Source of the DNA: an uncultured Peptococcaceae bacterium
GTDB taxonomy: Bacteria > Bacillota > Peptococcia > Peptococcales > Peptococcaceae
DNA: 20,488 nt
Direction of reading: 5' to 3'
Assembly: GCA_958451915.1 (NCBI GenBank)
Contig: CAUDRX010000019.1
Location: 1 to 20,488 of the forward strand
Below the pieces are notes generated by a model. That model searched no databases. It had not been told where the DNA came from and worked only from the letters and a program-made list of their open reading frames with translations. Position 1 is the first letter of the stretch. Every line of letters begins with the position of its first letter. The position numbers and the translations under genes are program-made. Of the stretch, positions 13,233 to 20,488 are shown piece after piece.

Positions 13233-14090
13233 TCATTCGGCATCGAAATAACCCATGCCAAAAGTGCCCGGACCGCAGTGGCTCGAGATCACCCCACCGG
13301 CACGGCCAACGATGATGTTCTTAAAGCGGCCAAGTGCGGCAACACGATCGTAAGCATGCTGGATGATCGCCGGATCGAGACCGCCGGAATGCACGATGGC
13401 GGCATATTCCGGATCCGCTTTCCCGAGATGCACCATGATGTCATCCATATAGGCGTCAATGACGTGATGCAGTTTGCCGCGGTATTTGTGATCCGGGATG
13501 AGACTGCCGTCATCAGTAACTGCAATACGTGGATGGATGCGCAGCACATTACCAGCCAGCGCCGCTACTCCGCTGCAGCGGCCACCGCGATACAGATAAG
13601 TGAGGGTGTCGACAACAAAACTCACGTGCACGCGCTCCGCCATGCTCTCGAGCCTGCGGATGATGGCTGCCGCATCCGCACCGTCACGCGCCATCTCCGA
13701 AGCTTTCATCGCCATGATGCCGATGCCGTAAGAGAGTGTTTTCGTATCTACAACATGCACACGGTCTGTTGCCCCGAGGCTCTCAGCTGCCACACGCATG
13801 ACATTGCCCGACGAAGACAAAGGCGCCGCGATCGGCAGCCCGATACATTCATTGCCACGCGCCAGGATCGGCTCGAGGAGCGCGATCATATCTTCCAGAG
13901 ATGGGGCAGAGGTCTTCGGCGTTGACTGATGGGCATCGGCCCAGTCATACATCTTCTGCATATCGAAATCCGGACCATCGCGGTGCTCCTCGTCATCCAT
14001 CAGGATGTGCAGCGGCAGCAGATGCACCCCATAACGGTCCAGCTCTTCCTGCGTCATGTCGCAGGTACTGTCTGCAATGATCTCTATCAT
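13233..14090 (-). CDS. DegV family fatty-acid-binding protein
   Basis: This is a 285-residue protein with the start placed at ATG 14090, because MIEIIADSTCDM is the standard N-terminus and GGAGGAGG lies about 12 bases upstream; a TTG at 14111 would overlap that site. DegV/FakB proteins bind one fatty acid and, with the kinase FakA, allow its phosphorylation for phospholipid synthesis. The segment TPKTSAPS (57-64), with T61 and S62 near the lipid carboxylate, is present, as are VHVVDTKTLSYG and YLYRGGRCSG in the second half. No FakA gene is in the window. It is transcribed alone, between its own terminator and a long upstream gap. Confidence 0.92.
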   Translation of the reverse strand: MIEIIADSTCDMTQEELDRYGVHLLPLHILMDDEEHRDGPDFDMQKMYDWADAHQSTPKTSAPSLEDMIALLEPILARGNECIGLPIAAPLSSSGNVMRVAAESLGATDRVHVVDTKTLSYGIGIMAMKASEMARDGADAAAIIRRLESMAERVHVSFVVDTLTYLYRGGRCSGVAALAGNVLRIHPRIAVTDDGSLIPDHKYRGKLHHVIDAYMDDIMVHLGKADPEYAAIVHSGGLDPAIIQHAYDRVAALGRFKNIIVGRAGGVISSHCGPGTFGMGYFDAE

Positions 14091-14504
14091 AAGGTAAGCG
14101 TCCTCCTCCAAGGTTGTTGATGATGCAACTACTAGTATACCGTTTTATCAACGAGATTGCACCAAGATCATTTATATAACGCGAAACTTTTCACAAATCT
14201 TCACAATCCTCCATACGCCCGAGATCCGCACAGAGGCGCGCCCTCTGCCTTTCAGACGTTTGTCTGTTCTGTAAAAAGCGATGCTTCATGCGTTAATGTA
14301 TTTTACATACCGGCCACAGCCAGATGTCCGGCACAACGCCACAAAAGCCGCATCACGAACGGATCTTCCCGTTCCCGCACCATTTTTTTAAAGCCGGAAA
14401 ACGATTTTGCGAAAATTTAACATCGTGCCAGTTTGTCATTTTACACGTGTCTCTTAATATATGTAAAGTACCTCGTCTTAAATCGAAAGGAGAACAAAGA
14501 GAGA
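14091..14504. other. 414-base intergenic region between divergent DegV and importer genes
   Basis: No convincing gene is present; short open frames lack ribosome sites. The part near 14090 holds the DegV ribosome site and an AT-rich stretch with TATACT on the minus strand but no good -35. The middle (about 14225-14395) has short inverted repeats (CAGAGG/CCTCTG, GAACGG/CCGTTC) and a T7 run near 14384, none forming a canonical terminator. A promoter for the importer lies at the right end. I recognise no riboswitch class. Confidence 0.6.
14433..14460 (+). promoter_or_regulatory. Candidate promoter for the ABC import operon
   Basis: TTGTCA (14433-14438, one mismatch) and TAATAT (14455-14460) are separated by 16 bases, about 45 bases before the lipoprotein start. 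The strong ribosome site GAAAGGAG follows at about 14485. Confidence 0.55.
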
Positions 14505-15632
14505 ATGAACAAAAGCTTTAAGACCATCACGGCGATGCTCTTAGCTGCTACCCTGACCGTCAGCCTCGCAGGCTGCGGCGGTTCCAGCGACGAAGCATCC
14601 GCACCAGAAGAAACTGCTGCTGTCGATTACAACAGTATGTCCCTCGAAGACCTCGAAGCACAGGCAAAAGAAGAAGGCGAAGTCGCTTCTGTCGGCATGC
14701 CAGACACCTGGGCCAACTGGATCGAGACCTGGACCGAACTGACCGACACCTACGGCATCGAACACACCGACCTTGACATGTCCAGCTCTGAAGAGATCGC
14801 TATGTTCAAGGAAGAAGGTGAGAACGGTACCAAAGACATCGGTGACGTTGGCCAGCAGTGGGGTCCTGTCGCTGAAGAAGAAGGCGTCACCCTCAAATAC
14901 AAGACCAGCTATTGGGACAGCATCCCTGACTGGGCAAAAGATGACGATGGTGACTGGGTCAGCGGCTACTATGGCACGATCTCCATCATCACCAACGATG
15001 AACAGGTTCCTGAAGCACCAACCAGTTTCGCTGACATCCTCGAAGGCGATTACAAGGTGACCATCGGTGACGTGAGCGCCGCTGCTCAGGCTCAGCACGC
15101 TGTTCTCGCCATCGCTTATGCAATGGGCGGCAGCATCGATGACATGCAGCCAGCTTACGACTTCCTCAGCCAGCTCGCTGAACAGGGTCGTCTCGATATC
15201 GGTGACACCTCTGTGGCACGTATCGAAAGCGGCGAGATCGCCTGCGCACTGCTCTGGGACTACAACGCACTGAACTACCGCGACAACGCTGTTGAGAACA
15301 ACCCAGATGCTTCCTTCACTGTCAACATTCCTCAGGATGCTTCTGTCCGTTCCGCTTATGCAACCATCATCAACAAGAACGCGCCTCATCCGGCAGCTGC
15401 CTGCCTCGCTCGTGAATACATCCTCAGCGACGAAGGTCAGATCAACCTCGCCAAAGGCTATGCTACCCCGATCCGTGACGACGTTGAGATCCCTGAAGAT
15501 GTCAAAGCGAACATGATCGACGAATCTCAGTACGGTGATCAGGTCCAGACCATCGACTACGACAAATGGACCGATGTCACTGAAGATGTCATCACCTACT
15601 GGCAGGAAAACATCATCCCAATGATCCAATAG
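14505..15632 (+). CDS. ABC importer substrate-binding lipoprotein
   Basis: This is a 375-residue exported lipoprotein with the start at ATG 14505, preceded by GAAAGGAG; an upstream in-frame ATG at 14433 would bury the signal peptide. The signal peptide (KTITAMLLAATLTVSLAGC) ends in the lipobox LAGC with C24 as the lipidated residue, followed by a Ser/Asp/Glu-rich linker. The mature part is a two-lobed binding protein of the iron(III)/polyamine/aminoethylphosphonate/sugar-phosphate superfamily (MPDTWANWIETW near the start, ALLWDYNALNY in the second half). The chain is markedly acidic. It delivers an unknown solute to the permeases downstream. The 189-base structured gap after it probably lets it be made in excess over the membrane subunits. 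Confidence 0.9.
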   Translation: MNKSFKTITAMLLAATLTVSLAGCGGSSDEASAPEETAAVDYNSMSLEDLEAQAKEEGEVASVGMPDTWANWIETWTELTDTYGIEHTDLDMSSSEEIAMFKEEGENGTKDIGDVGQQWGPVAEEEGVTLKYKTSYWDSIPDWAKDDDGDWVSGYYGTISIITNDEQVPEAPTSFADILEGDYKVTIGDVSAAAQAQHAVLAIAYAMGGSIDDMQPAYDFLSQLAEQGRLDIGDTSVARIESGEIACALLWDYNALNYRDNAVENNPDASFTVNIPQDASVRSAYATIINKNAPHPAAACLAREYILSDEGQINLAKGYATPIRDDVEIPEDVKANMIDESQYGDQVQTIDYDKWTDVTEDVITYWQENIIPMIQ

Positions 15633-15662
15633 TCACAAACTATTCCACACAATAAGGCAGAC

Positions 15663-15692
15663 ACAGGCATCCGCAACCACGGATGCCTGTTT
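15663..15692 (+). terminator. Hairpin after the binding-protein gene, partial terminator
   Basis: ACAGGCATCCG (15663-15673) and CGGATGCCTGT (15680-15690) form an 11-base perfect stem with a six-base loop, followed by only three Ts. Such hairpins after binding-protein genes commonly lower downstream expression and protect the upstream message. Confidence 0.6.
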
Positions 15693-15699
15693 AACAGTT

Positions 15700-15773
15700 A
15701 CCGGTATCCCGGCAAGCTTCGCACGACGTTCCACTTCGTTTCACGTTGCGGCTTACTTTCCCGGACCGGTTTT
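15700..15773 (+). other. Long imperfect hairpin in the importer operon
   Basis: ACCGGT (15700-15705) pairs with ACCGGT (15765-15770), CCGG with CCGG just inside, and the interior continues with AAGC/GCTT, CGCA/TGCG and ACGT/ACGT pairs interrupted by small bulges. Four Ts follow the outer arm. It may be an attenuator or an mRNA-stabilising structure. Confidence 0.45.
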
Positions 15774-15779
15774 GTACAG

Positions 15780-15816
15780 GCGCCATTGACCTCTTGGATG
15801 GCGCTCCATTAGGAGG
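15780..15816 (+). promoter_or_regulatory. Hairpin whose loop can pair with the permease ribosome site
   Basis: GCGCCAT (15780-15786) and ATGGCGC (15798-15804) form a stem. The loop bases CCTCTT (15790-15795) are complementary, with one G-U pair, to the AGGAGG ribosome site (15811-15816) of the permease gene, which would give an H-type pseudoknot hiding the site. Confidence 0.4.
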
Positions 15817-15821
15817 AAACA

Positions 15822-16670
15822 ATGAAAAACAAATATATTGGATACCTCGCCTTGCTCCCTTTTGCCATCGTCGTGCTCCTCTATGAAGTCCTGCCGCTCC
15901 TGCAGCTGGTCTACTCGAGCCTGATCGGCAAAGAGAGTGAAGCCTTCGGTCTCGAAAACTTTATCAAAGTCTTCACCACACCACTCTATCAGCAGGCGAT
16001 CATCAACAGCATCAAGATCAGCATCATCTCCGCCATCATCGGCATCATCGTCGCCTTCATCGGTGCCCGCTTCGCCACCGATTCCACCCCACGCGTGCAG
16101 AACACGTTCACGATGCTGCTCAACATGATGTCCAACTTCTCTGGCGTGCCGCTGGCATTCGCTTTCATGGTGCTCATGGGCAACACTGGTGTGCTCACCC
16201 TGCTGGCCAAAGACTACAACATCCCCTTCTTCTCATCCTTTGATCTTTACAGCGGCAACGGGCTCATGCTGATGTACATCTACTTCCAGATCCCACTTGC
16301 CACCCTTCTCATCATCCCAGCCTTTGCCGGCATCCGTCCGGAATGGCGTCAGGCTGCGATGCTCCTCAATGCCACCCCATTCGACTACTGGTTCCGCATC
16401 GCCATCCCTAACCTTCTGCCTAGCCTCTTGGGCACCCTCTCTGTGCTCTTTGCCAACGCGCTCGCTGCTTATGCCAGTGCTTACGCTTTGGTCAGCAACA
16501 ACTACGCCCTGCTGGCACTGCAGATCACCTCGAAGTACAAAGGGGATGTCGAGATCGACCGTGCAACCGGTGGCGCCCTTGCTGTCGTGCTGATCCTGCT
16601 CATGGTCATTGCGACACTGATCAACAACTACTTCACCAAGCGCAATACGAAAGGACGTGATCTGGTTTGA
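15822..16670 (+). CDS. ABC importer permease, subunit 1
   Basis: This 282-residue inner-membrane protein has about six hydrophobic segments, the first at residues 7-33. AGGAGG precedes the ATG. The cytoplasmic coupling loop that contacts the ATPase (EAA loop) is visible as QAAMLLNATPFDYWFRIAIP, with the terminal P that defines the motif. It pairs with the second permease, whose TTG start overlaps its stop codon, to form the channel of a binding-protein-dependent importer of the iron/polyamine/phosphonate type. A 189-base structured gap separates it from the binding-protein gene, although both must belong to one system. Substrate unknown. Confidence 0.93.
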   Translation: MKNKYIGYLALLPFAIVVLLYEVLPLLQLVYSSLIGKESEAFGLENFIKVFTTPLYQQAIINSIKISIISAIIGIIVAFIGARFATDSTPRVQNTFTMLLNMMSNFSGVPLAFAFMVLMGNTGVLTLLAKDYNIPFFSSFDLYSGNGLMLMYIYFQIPLATLLIIPAFAGIRPEWRQAAMLLNATPFDYWFRIAIPNLLPSLLGTLSVLFANALAAYASAYALVSNNYALLALQITSKYKGDVEIDRATGGALAVVLILLMVIATLINNYFTKRNTKGRDLV

Positions 16671-17464
16671 AGAAAAAAACAAGTCTCGCTGCCAGGATCG
16701 TGCTCGTCGTCATCGCCATCTATCTGCTGGTGCCATTTGTGGCGACATTTGTCTATTCTCTCTTCACCGAATGGAACACGATCCTTCCTCATGGCTTCAC
16801 CCTGCGCAACTACTCGGACCTCTTCTCCGATACTGATTTCTGGCTGGCCATCGGCCGCACGCTGATCCTCTGCGCTGTCAGTGTCATCCTCACGATCATC
16901 CTCCTGCTTTTGGCAATGTACCCTGTCACGGTCATGAACCGCAAGCTCGGCAAATACATGCAGATCATCTGCATGATCCCATATGCCCTGCAGGGTGTCA
17001 TCCTCTCTATCAGCATCATCTCTATCTACGCTGGTGCCGACGGCCTGCTCGCCAACCGTATGATCATGCTCTTCGGCGCCTATTCGATCCTGGTCCTGCC
17101 CTACATCTACCAGGGGCTGCGCAACAGCCTCAACGCCATCGATGCAAAGACCCTCATTCAGGCAGCCGAAGTGCTGGGCTGCAGTCCATTTCGTGCCTAT
17201 GTGCAGGTGATATTGCCAAATATCTTCTCCGGCATCCTCGTTTCCAGCCTGCTGGCTGAGAGCATCGTCTTTGGCGACTTTGTTCTGGCCAACAACATCG
17301 CCGGCAACAACTACGAGAACGTTTCTGTGTATCTGAACGAAAATATGTACACCTCCAGCGGGCTCGCCAGTGCCATCGTTGTCATCATCTTCGCAGTTGT
17401 CTTTCTCGTTACCGGGCTCATGCTCAAACTTCAGAAAAACGAATCCAAGGAGGGCCGTAACTAA
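16667..17464 (+). CDS. ABC importer permease, subunit 2
   Basis: This 265-residue membrane protein begins at a TTG codon (16667) that overlaps the TGA of subunit 1 (TTGA), a sign of translational coupling; AAAGGA lies about 12 bases upstream. No in-frame ATG gives the first helix (about residues 8-29). The EAA-type coupling loop reads QAAEVLGCSPFRAYVQVILP, again ending in P. Six helices are expected. The TAA stop overlaps the ATG of the ATPase (TAATG), so subunit 2 and the ATPase are also coupled. It forms the heteromeric channel with subunit 1. Confidence 0.93.
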   Translation: MKKKTSLAARIVLVVIAIYLLVPFVATFVYSLFTEWNTILPHGFTLRNYSDLFSDTDFWLAIGRTLILCAVSVILTIILLLLAMYPVTVMNRKLGKYMQIICMIPYALQGVILSISIISIYAGADGLLANRMIMLFGAYSILVLPYIYQGLRNSLNAIDAKTLIQAAEVLGCSPFRAYVQVILPNIFSGILVSSLLAESIVFGDFVLANNIAGNNYENVSVYLNENMYTSSGLASAIVVIIFAVVFLVTGLMLKLQKNESKEGRN

Positions 17465-18507
17465 TGGCTTATATTGAATTTAAAAACGTTGTCAAGCAAT
17501 TCGGCAAGAACACCGTCCTGAACGAGATCAACCTCGACATCAACAAGGGTGATCTCGTGACCCTGCTCGGGCCTTCCGGCTGCGGCAAATCCACCCTGCT
17601 GCGCTGCCTCTCCGGCCTCGAGACCGTCACCAGCGGTCAGATCATCCTCGATGGCACAGACATCACCAACATGCCTGCCAGCCAGCGCAACATCGGTATG
17701 GTCTTTCAGCAGTATTCCCTCTTTCCAAACATGAACGTGGAACAGAACATCGCTTTCGGGCTGAAGATGCAGAAACAGCCTCAGGATGTCATCGAAAAGA
17801 AAGTGCGCGATGCCATTGCCCTCGTTGACCTCAAAGGAAAAGAAAAATCCTACCCAGCCAATCTTTCCGGCGGCCAGCAGCAGCGCGTGGCGCTGGCCCG
17901 CTCCATCGTCACCGAACCAAAGGTTCTGCTTTTGGACGAGCCACTCTCTGCCATCGACGCCAAGCTGCGCAAGGAACTGCAGACACGCATCCGCGAGATC
18001 CATCTCGAACTCGGTCTCACCACCATCTTCGTCACACACGACCAGGACGAAGCCATGGTCATGAGCGATGTCATCGAACTCTTCCACGCCGGCCGCATCG
18101 AACAGGCAGGCAGCCCGGTCAGCGTCTATACCAAGCCAGTCTCGACCTTCGCTGCAAGCTTCATCGGCAGTTACAACCAGATCGACGGCACCACCTTCTA
18201 CAAGGCCACAAAGATGCCGATCGAAGCCGGCAACACTGTCGCCATCCGTCCAGAGACCATCTCCATCTCTCTCGACAAGCCTGCCGATGACAATGGTGTC
18301 GTGCTCTTCCACGGGACCATCACCAACAGCGTGCCACGCGGCAACGTCCTCCGCTACACCGTACAGTGTGACGGGATCCGATTCTATGTCGATGTGCTCT
18401 TCCGCAGTTTCAATATCTATGACGTTGGCACCGAAGTCTGGCTTTCCATCCCTGAACATGACTGCATTTCCATCCGCGGCGTAGAAAGAGAGCCTGCCCA
18501 TGTTTAA
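17464..18507 (+). CDS. ABC importer ATP-binding protein
   Basis: This 347-residue ATPase energises uptake at the cytoplasmic face. All motifs are intact: Walker A GPSGCGKST (36-44), Q-loop FQQYSLFPNM (81-90), signature LSGGQQQR (134-141), Walker B VLLLDEP (154-160) and the switch histidine in THDQ (H192). Residues from about 240 on form a TOBE-type regulatory domain (AIRPETISI, then PRGNVLRYTV). The motifs and length fit the PotA/FbpC/PhnT group of spermidine, iron or aminoethylphosphonate importers. It overlaps the permease by one base and the PHP gene by eight. Confidence 0.96.
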   Translation: MAYIEFKNVVKQFGKNTVLNEINLDINKGDLVTLLGPSGCGKSTLLRCLSGLETVTSGQIILDGTDITNMPASQRNIGMVFQQYSLFPNMNVEQNIAFGLKMQKQPQDVIEKKVRDAIALVDLKGKEKSYPANLSGGQQQRVALARSIVTEPKVLLLDEPLSAIDAKLRKELQTRIREIHLELGLTTIFVTHDQDEAMVMSDVIELFHAGRIEQAGSPVSVYTKPVSTFAASFIGSYNQIDGTTFYKATKMPIEAGNTVAIRPETISISLDKPADDNGVVLFHGTITNSVPRGNVLRYTVQCDGIRFYVDVLFRSFNIYDVGTEVWLSIPEHDCISIRGVEREPAHV

Positions 18508-19501
18508 GAACATCACCATTTTGCCTGAAAACGGTCAGTATTATAAAGGCAACCTGCACAGCCACACCACCAATTCCGACGGCCATCTCACACCAGAGGA
18601 AGCGGTCGCCCTCTTCCGGGCCCATGGCTATTCCTTTCTCTGCCTGAGTGAACATGACCGCTATACCGATTATCGCAACACCTTCAACAGCAGCGATTTT
18701 ATCATCCTGCCAGGGCTCGAAGCTTCTGCCAACCTCATGGACCCATCAGTGCCTGGTGCACGCCTCAAAGTACACCACATGCACGGCATCCTCGGTAACA
18801 GCGCCATGCAGGAAGCGGCATCAGCACATTTCGGGCACAAAGAATATCTCCCTGTGCCCGTTTTCGAAGGAGAGTGGGACGGCCTGGCCGTGGCTGAAAA
18901 CGTTCGCGATACCCTGAAAGCGCACGGCTGTCTCGTCACCTACAACCATCCGATCTGGAGCCGCGTGGAAGCAGAAGATTTCTGTGACCTCGACGGCATC
19001 TGGGCCCTGGAGATCTACAACTACGGCACCGTTAACGAATCAAATACTGGTTTCGACACCACCTACTGGGACAAGATCCTGCGCAGCGGCCGCCAGCTCT
19101 TTGCTTTTGCTTCCGATGACAATCACAATGAAGGCCTCTTCGATGACGCCTGCGGGGGCTGGATCGTCGTCAAAGCCGCAAAGCTCGAGCATGACACCAT
19201 CATCGATGCCATGCTCGCCGGTCACTATTACTCCTCGTCCGGCCCGGAGATCTACAACTGGGGCATCAAGGAGGGGAGCATCGTCTGGGTCGACTGCAGC
19301 CCATGCGAGCGTGTCAACTTCATCTGCGGCGGCTACATCAACGCTGGCGGCACCATCATCGCGCCAACACGGGACGGGATGAAGCACGTCGAATTCGCCC
19401 TCAAAGGCACCGAGACCTACGTGCGCATCGAATGCGTCGACCATGCCGGCAAGACCGCCTGGACAAACGCCCATTTTCCTGAGAAAGAGGCCGCCCGATG
19501 A
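18500..19501 (+). CDS. PHP-domain metallohydrolase (CehA/McbA-like)
   Basis: This 333-residue protein starts eight bases before the ATPase gene ends. It carries the PHP metal ligands in order: LHSHTTNSDG (H20, H22, D27), LSEHDRY (E51, H52, D53), GLEAS (E74), HHMHG (H92, H93, H95), TYNHP (H150) and ASDDNHN (D206, D207, H209). These line a di- or trinuclear metal centre that hydrolyses phosphoesters or other esters. The C-terminal 80 residues (after HYYSSSGPEIYNWG) form a beta-rich extension seen in CehA/McbA-type members. There is no signal peptide, so it acts in the cytosol. Its place in the import operon suggests it cleaves the imported solute. Confidence 0.9.
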   Translation: MFKNITILPENGQYYKGNLHSHTTNSDGHLTPEEAVALFRAHGYSFLCLSEHDRYTDYRNTFNSSDFIILPGLEASANLMDPSVPGARLKVHHMHGILGNSAMQEAASAHFGHKEYLPVPVFEGEWDGLAVAENVRDTLKAHGCLVTYNHPIWSRVEAEDFCDLDGIWALEIYNYGTVNESNTGFDTTYWDKILRSGRQLFAFASDDNHNEGLFDDACGGWIVVKAAKLEHDTIIDAMLAGHYYSSSGPEIYNWGIKEGSIVWVDCSPCERVNFICGGYINAGGTIIAPTRDGMKHVEFALKGTETYVRIECVDHAGKTAWTNAHFPEKEAAR

Positions 19502-20226
19502 ATGCCGGAAAGATCCGCGGCGTGCTCTTTGATAAAGACGACACCCTGCTCGATCTCGCTGCCTTCTGGCTGGCACCGGTTGAGCACACCGCTGCCTTTA
19601 TCCTTCACGAACTCGGCCGTGAAAACGACGACACCCTGCGCCACGAACTGGAATGTGCTGCCGGCTTTGACGGCACGGCACTGATCCCGGAATCGCCTGT
19701 GGTCGCTGGTACCAATGCCGATGTGATCCGCGCATCGATGAACGTGCTCGCTTCTCACGGCATCAAGACCGAAGACGACGCTCTGTTCGCGCGTCTGGCA
19801 GAAACCTATCTCGAGCTCGCCTGCCTGCGCCATGGTGTCTGCCAGCCCTGCGGCAACCTTGCGACTGTCCTGGACGGCCTGCACAGTGCTGGTATCCTCA
19901 CCGGTGTCGCCACTTCCGACAGCTTCGCCTCCACCGTTCACGCCCTGGAAAAAATGGGCGTGGCCGGTCACTTCGACTGCATCCTTACCGCCGACCGCGT
20001 CGCCCGTCCAAAACCGGCGCCCGATATGGCAGAGATCTTCTGTGCACGCTGCCAGCTCCTGCCTGAAGAAGTCGCCATGGTCGGCGACAGTGCCAATGAC
20101 ATGCGCTTTGCCCGGAACGCTGGCATCACCGCCATCTATTTCAACCGCAGCGGCCAGAGCAGGAATGTGGATGCTGACATCATCATCCACCGTCTCGAAG
20201 ACCTGCTGCCGCTCCTATCACACTGA
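19498..20226 (+). CDS. HAD-superfamily phosphatase (phosphoglycolate phosphatase-like)
   Basis: The protein has 242 residues; its ATG overlaps the stop codon of the PHP gene (ATGA). The four HAD motifs are complete: FDKDDTLLD (nucleophile D12, acid D14), GVATSDS (T139), RPKPAPD (K172) and GDSANDM (D197, D201). A helical cap of about 80 residues follows motif I, giving the C1-cap layout of phosphoglycolate phosphatase and beta-phosphoglucomutase relatives. It removes phosphate from a small molecule. Together with the PHP enzyme and the importer it suggests a short route: uptake, ester cleavage, then dephosphorylation. The order and the substrate are inference. A strong terminator follows. Confidence 0.93.
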   Translation: MNAGKIRGVLFDKDDTLLDLAAFWLAPVEHTAAFILHELGRENDDTLRHELECAAGFDGTALIPESPVVAGTNADVIRASMNVLASHGIKTEDDALFARLAETYLELACLRHGVCQPCGNLATVLDGLHSAGILTGVATSDSFASTVHALEKMGVAGHFDCILTADRVARPKPAPDMAEIFCARCQLLPEEVAMVGDSANDMRFARNAGITAIYFNRSGQSRNVDADIIIHRLEDLLPLLSH

Positions 20227-20264
20227 GCTTTTCACTTTATCTCCTTTCTTTACATCCTTTATAC

Positions 20265-20320
20265 AGCAGGACACCCTTTGGAAATGCCAATGGCACGACC
20301 AAAGGGTGTCCTGCTTTTTT
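20265..20320 (+). terminator. Terminator of the import operon
   Basis: A perfect 17-base stem joins 20265-20281 to 20299-20315 (AGCAGGACACCCTTTGG and its complement), followed by Ts to 20320. The 17-base loop can fold into a small TGCC/GGCA stem. Confidence 0.93.
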
Positions 20321-20411
20321 ATAAAATATCTGCGATCTGATGATCATTTTTCCGCGCCCATTCGTTATCATAAATGAAGAACGTTTTTCGATCGACAAGG
20401 GGGTGAGGCAT

Positions 20412-20488
20412 GTGCTGACAGACGACGAACTGGTACGCCGCATGATGGCAGGCGACGAGGCAGCGGCAGAAGCGCTGGTCAAACGCTA
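20412..20488 (+). CDS. Start of a probable sigma-70 family (ECF-type) factor, cut by window end
   Basis: From GTG 20412 the frame runs open to the window end, giving 25 full codons that read LTDDELVRRMMAGDEAAAEA and then LVKR. This resembles the beginning of ECF sigma factors (DEELVRRxxxGDxxAFxxLxxRY). A purine-rich AAGGGGGTGAGG lies directly upstream and favours the GTG over the nearby ATG at 20442, which would cut off the conserved start. An ATG at 20410 leads to an early stop. The short length limits certainty. Confidence 0.6.
   Translation, partial: MLTDDELVRRMMAGDEAAAEALVKR

Noticed and set aside
12219..13925. 568-codon open frame on the plus strand across the reductase and DegV genes
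   Set aside because: It runs antisense to two well-supported genes and across the terminator and promoter between them, so it is a shadow frame.
14433..14504. Upstream in-frame ATG for the binding lipoprotein
   Set aside because: It would place 24 extra residues before the signal peptide; the ATG at 14505 has GAAAGGAG and a normal lipoprotein signal. The upstream ATG also lies inside the probable promoter.
14112..14504. Possible riboswitch before the import operon
   Set aside because: Short stems and a T7 run exist, but no known aptamer core could be matched and no terminator/anti-terminator pair could be drawn convincingly.
1..20488. Mobile elements, CRISPR arrays and attachment sites
   Set aside because: No transposase, integrase, phage gene, regularly spaced direct repeats or tRNA-adjacent duplications were seen on reading both strands.

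Overview
The window looks like chromosomal DNA from a fairly GC-rich member of the Bacillota (Firmicutes). Shine-Dalgarno sites are strong and AGGAGG-like, sigma-A type promoters and intrinsic terminators are easy to see, and several families are typical of the phylum (YwnA-like Rrf2 regulator, DegV, ABC-2 permease pair followed by a histidine kinase, small CGGC-domain proteins). I cannot place it to genus from sequence alone. There are no rRNA or tRNA genes, CRISPR arrays, insertion sequences or phage genes. Codon use leaves many long antisense open frames, which I treat as shadows.

Layout. 1-2700 (+): the end of an ABC-2 type efflux operon with two paralogous permeases, a tiny membrane protein between them and a sensor histidine kinase, closed by a terminator; the ATPase and response regulator probably lie upstream. 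2782-3303 (+): a GNAT acetyltransferase. 3418-9671: a metal and redox stress region. Leftward it holds a CGGC-domain protein, a Zn/Cd/Pb P1B-type ATPase, a free-standing HMA metallochaperone-like protein and two adjacent, divergent sirtuins. Rightward it holds an Rrf2 regulator, a second CGGC paralogue and an ArsR/SmtB-type regulator. The sirtuin pair and the Rrf2 gene diverge from a shared 120-base promoter region centred on a perfect palindrome that overlaps both -35 boxes. 9690-10676 (+): an AraC-type regulator. 10793-14090 (-): an aldehyde dehydrogenase, a ketopantoate reductase-like enzyme and a DegV protein. 14505-20226 (+): a tightly packed ABC import operon (lipoprotein, two permeases, ATPase) ending in a PHP-domain metallohydrolase and a HAD phosphatase. 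20412-end (+): the start of a probable sigma-70 family factor.

How the parts may work together. The ATPase plus the separate HMA protein form a split metal exporter. The two sirtuins replace the catalytic histidine of classical deacetylases with Glu and Gln. The Gln form recalls the class M (SirTM) ADP-ribosyltransferases known from Gram-positive redox-stress operons, but no macrodomain, GcvH-like or lipoate-ligase gene is in view. The most interesting candidate for something undescribed is this Rrf2-controlled tandem sirtuin pair embedded among metal-handling genes and two near-duplicate six-cysteine CGGC proteins. The final operon probably imports a phosphorylated or esterified small molecule and dephosphorylates or hydrolyses it inside the cell; its substrate cannot be read from sequence.
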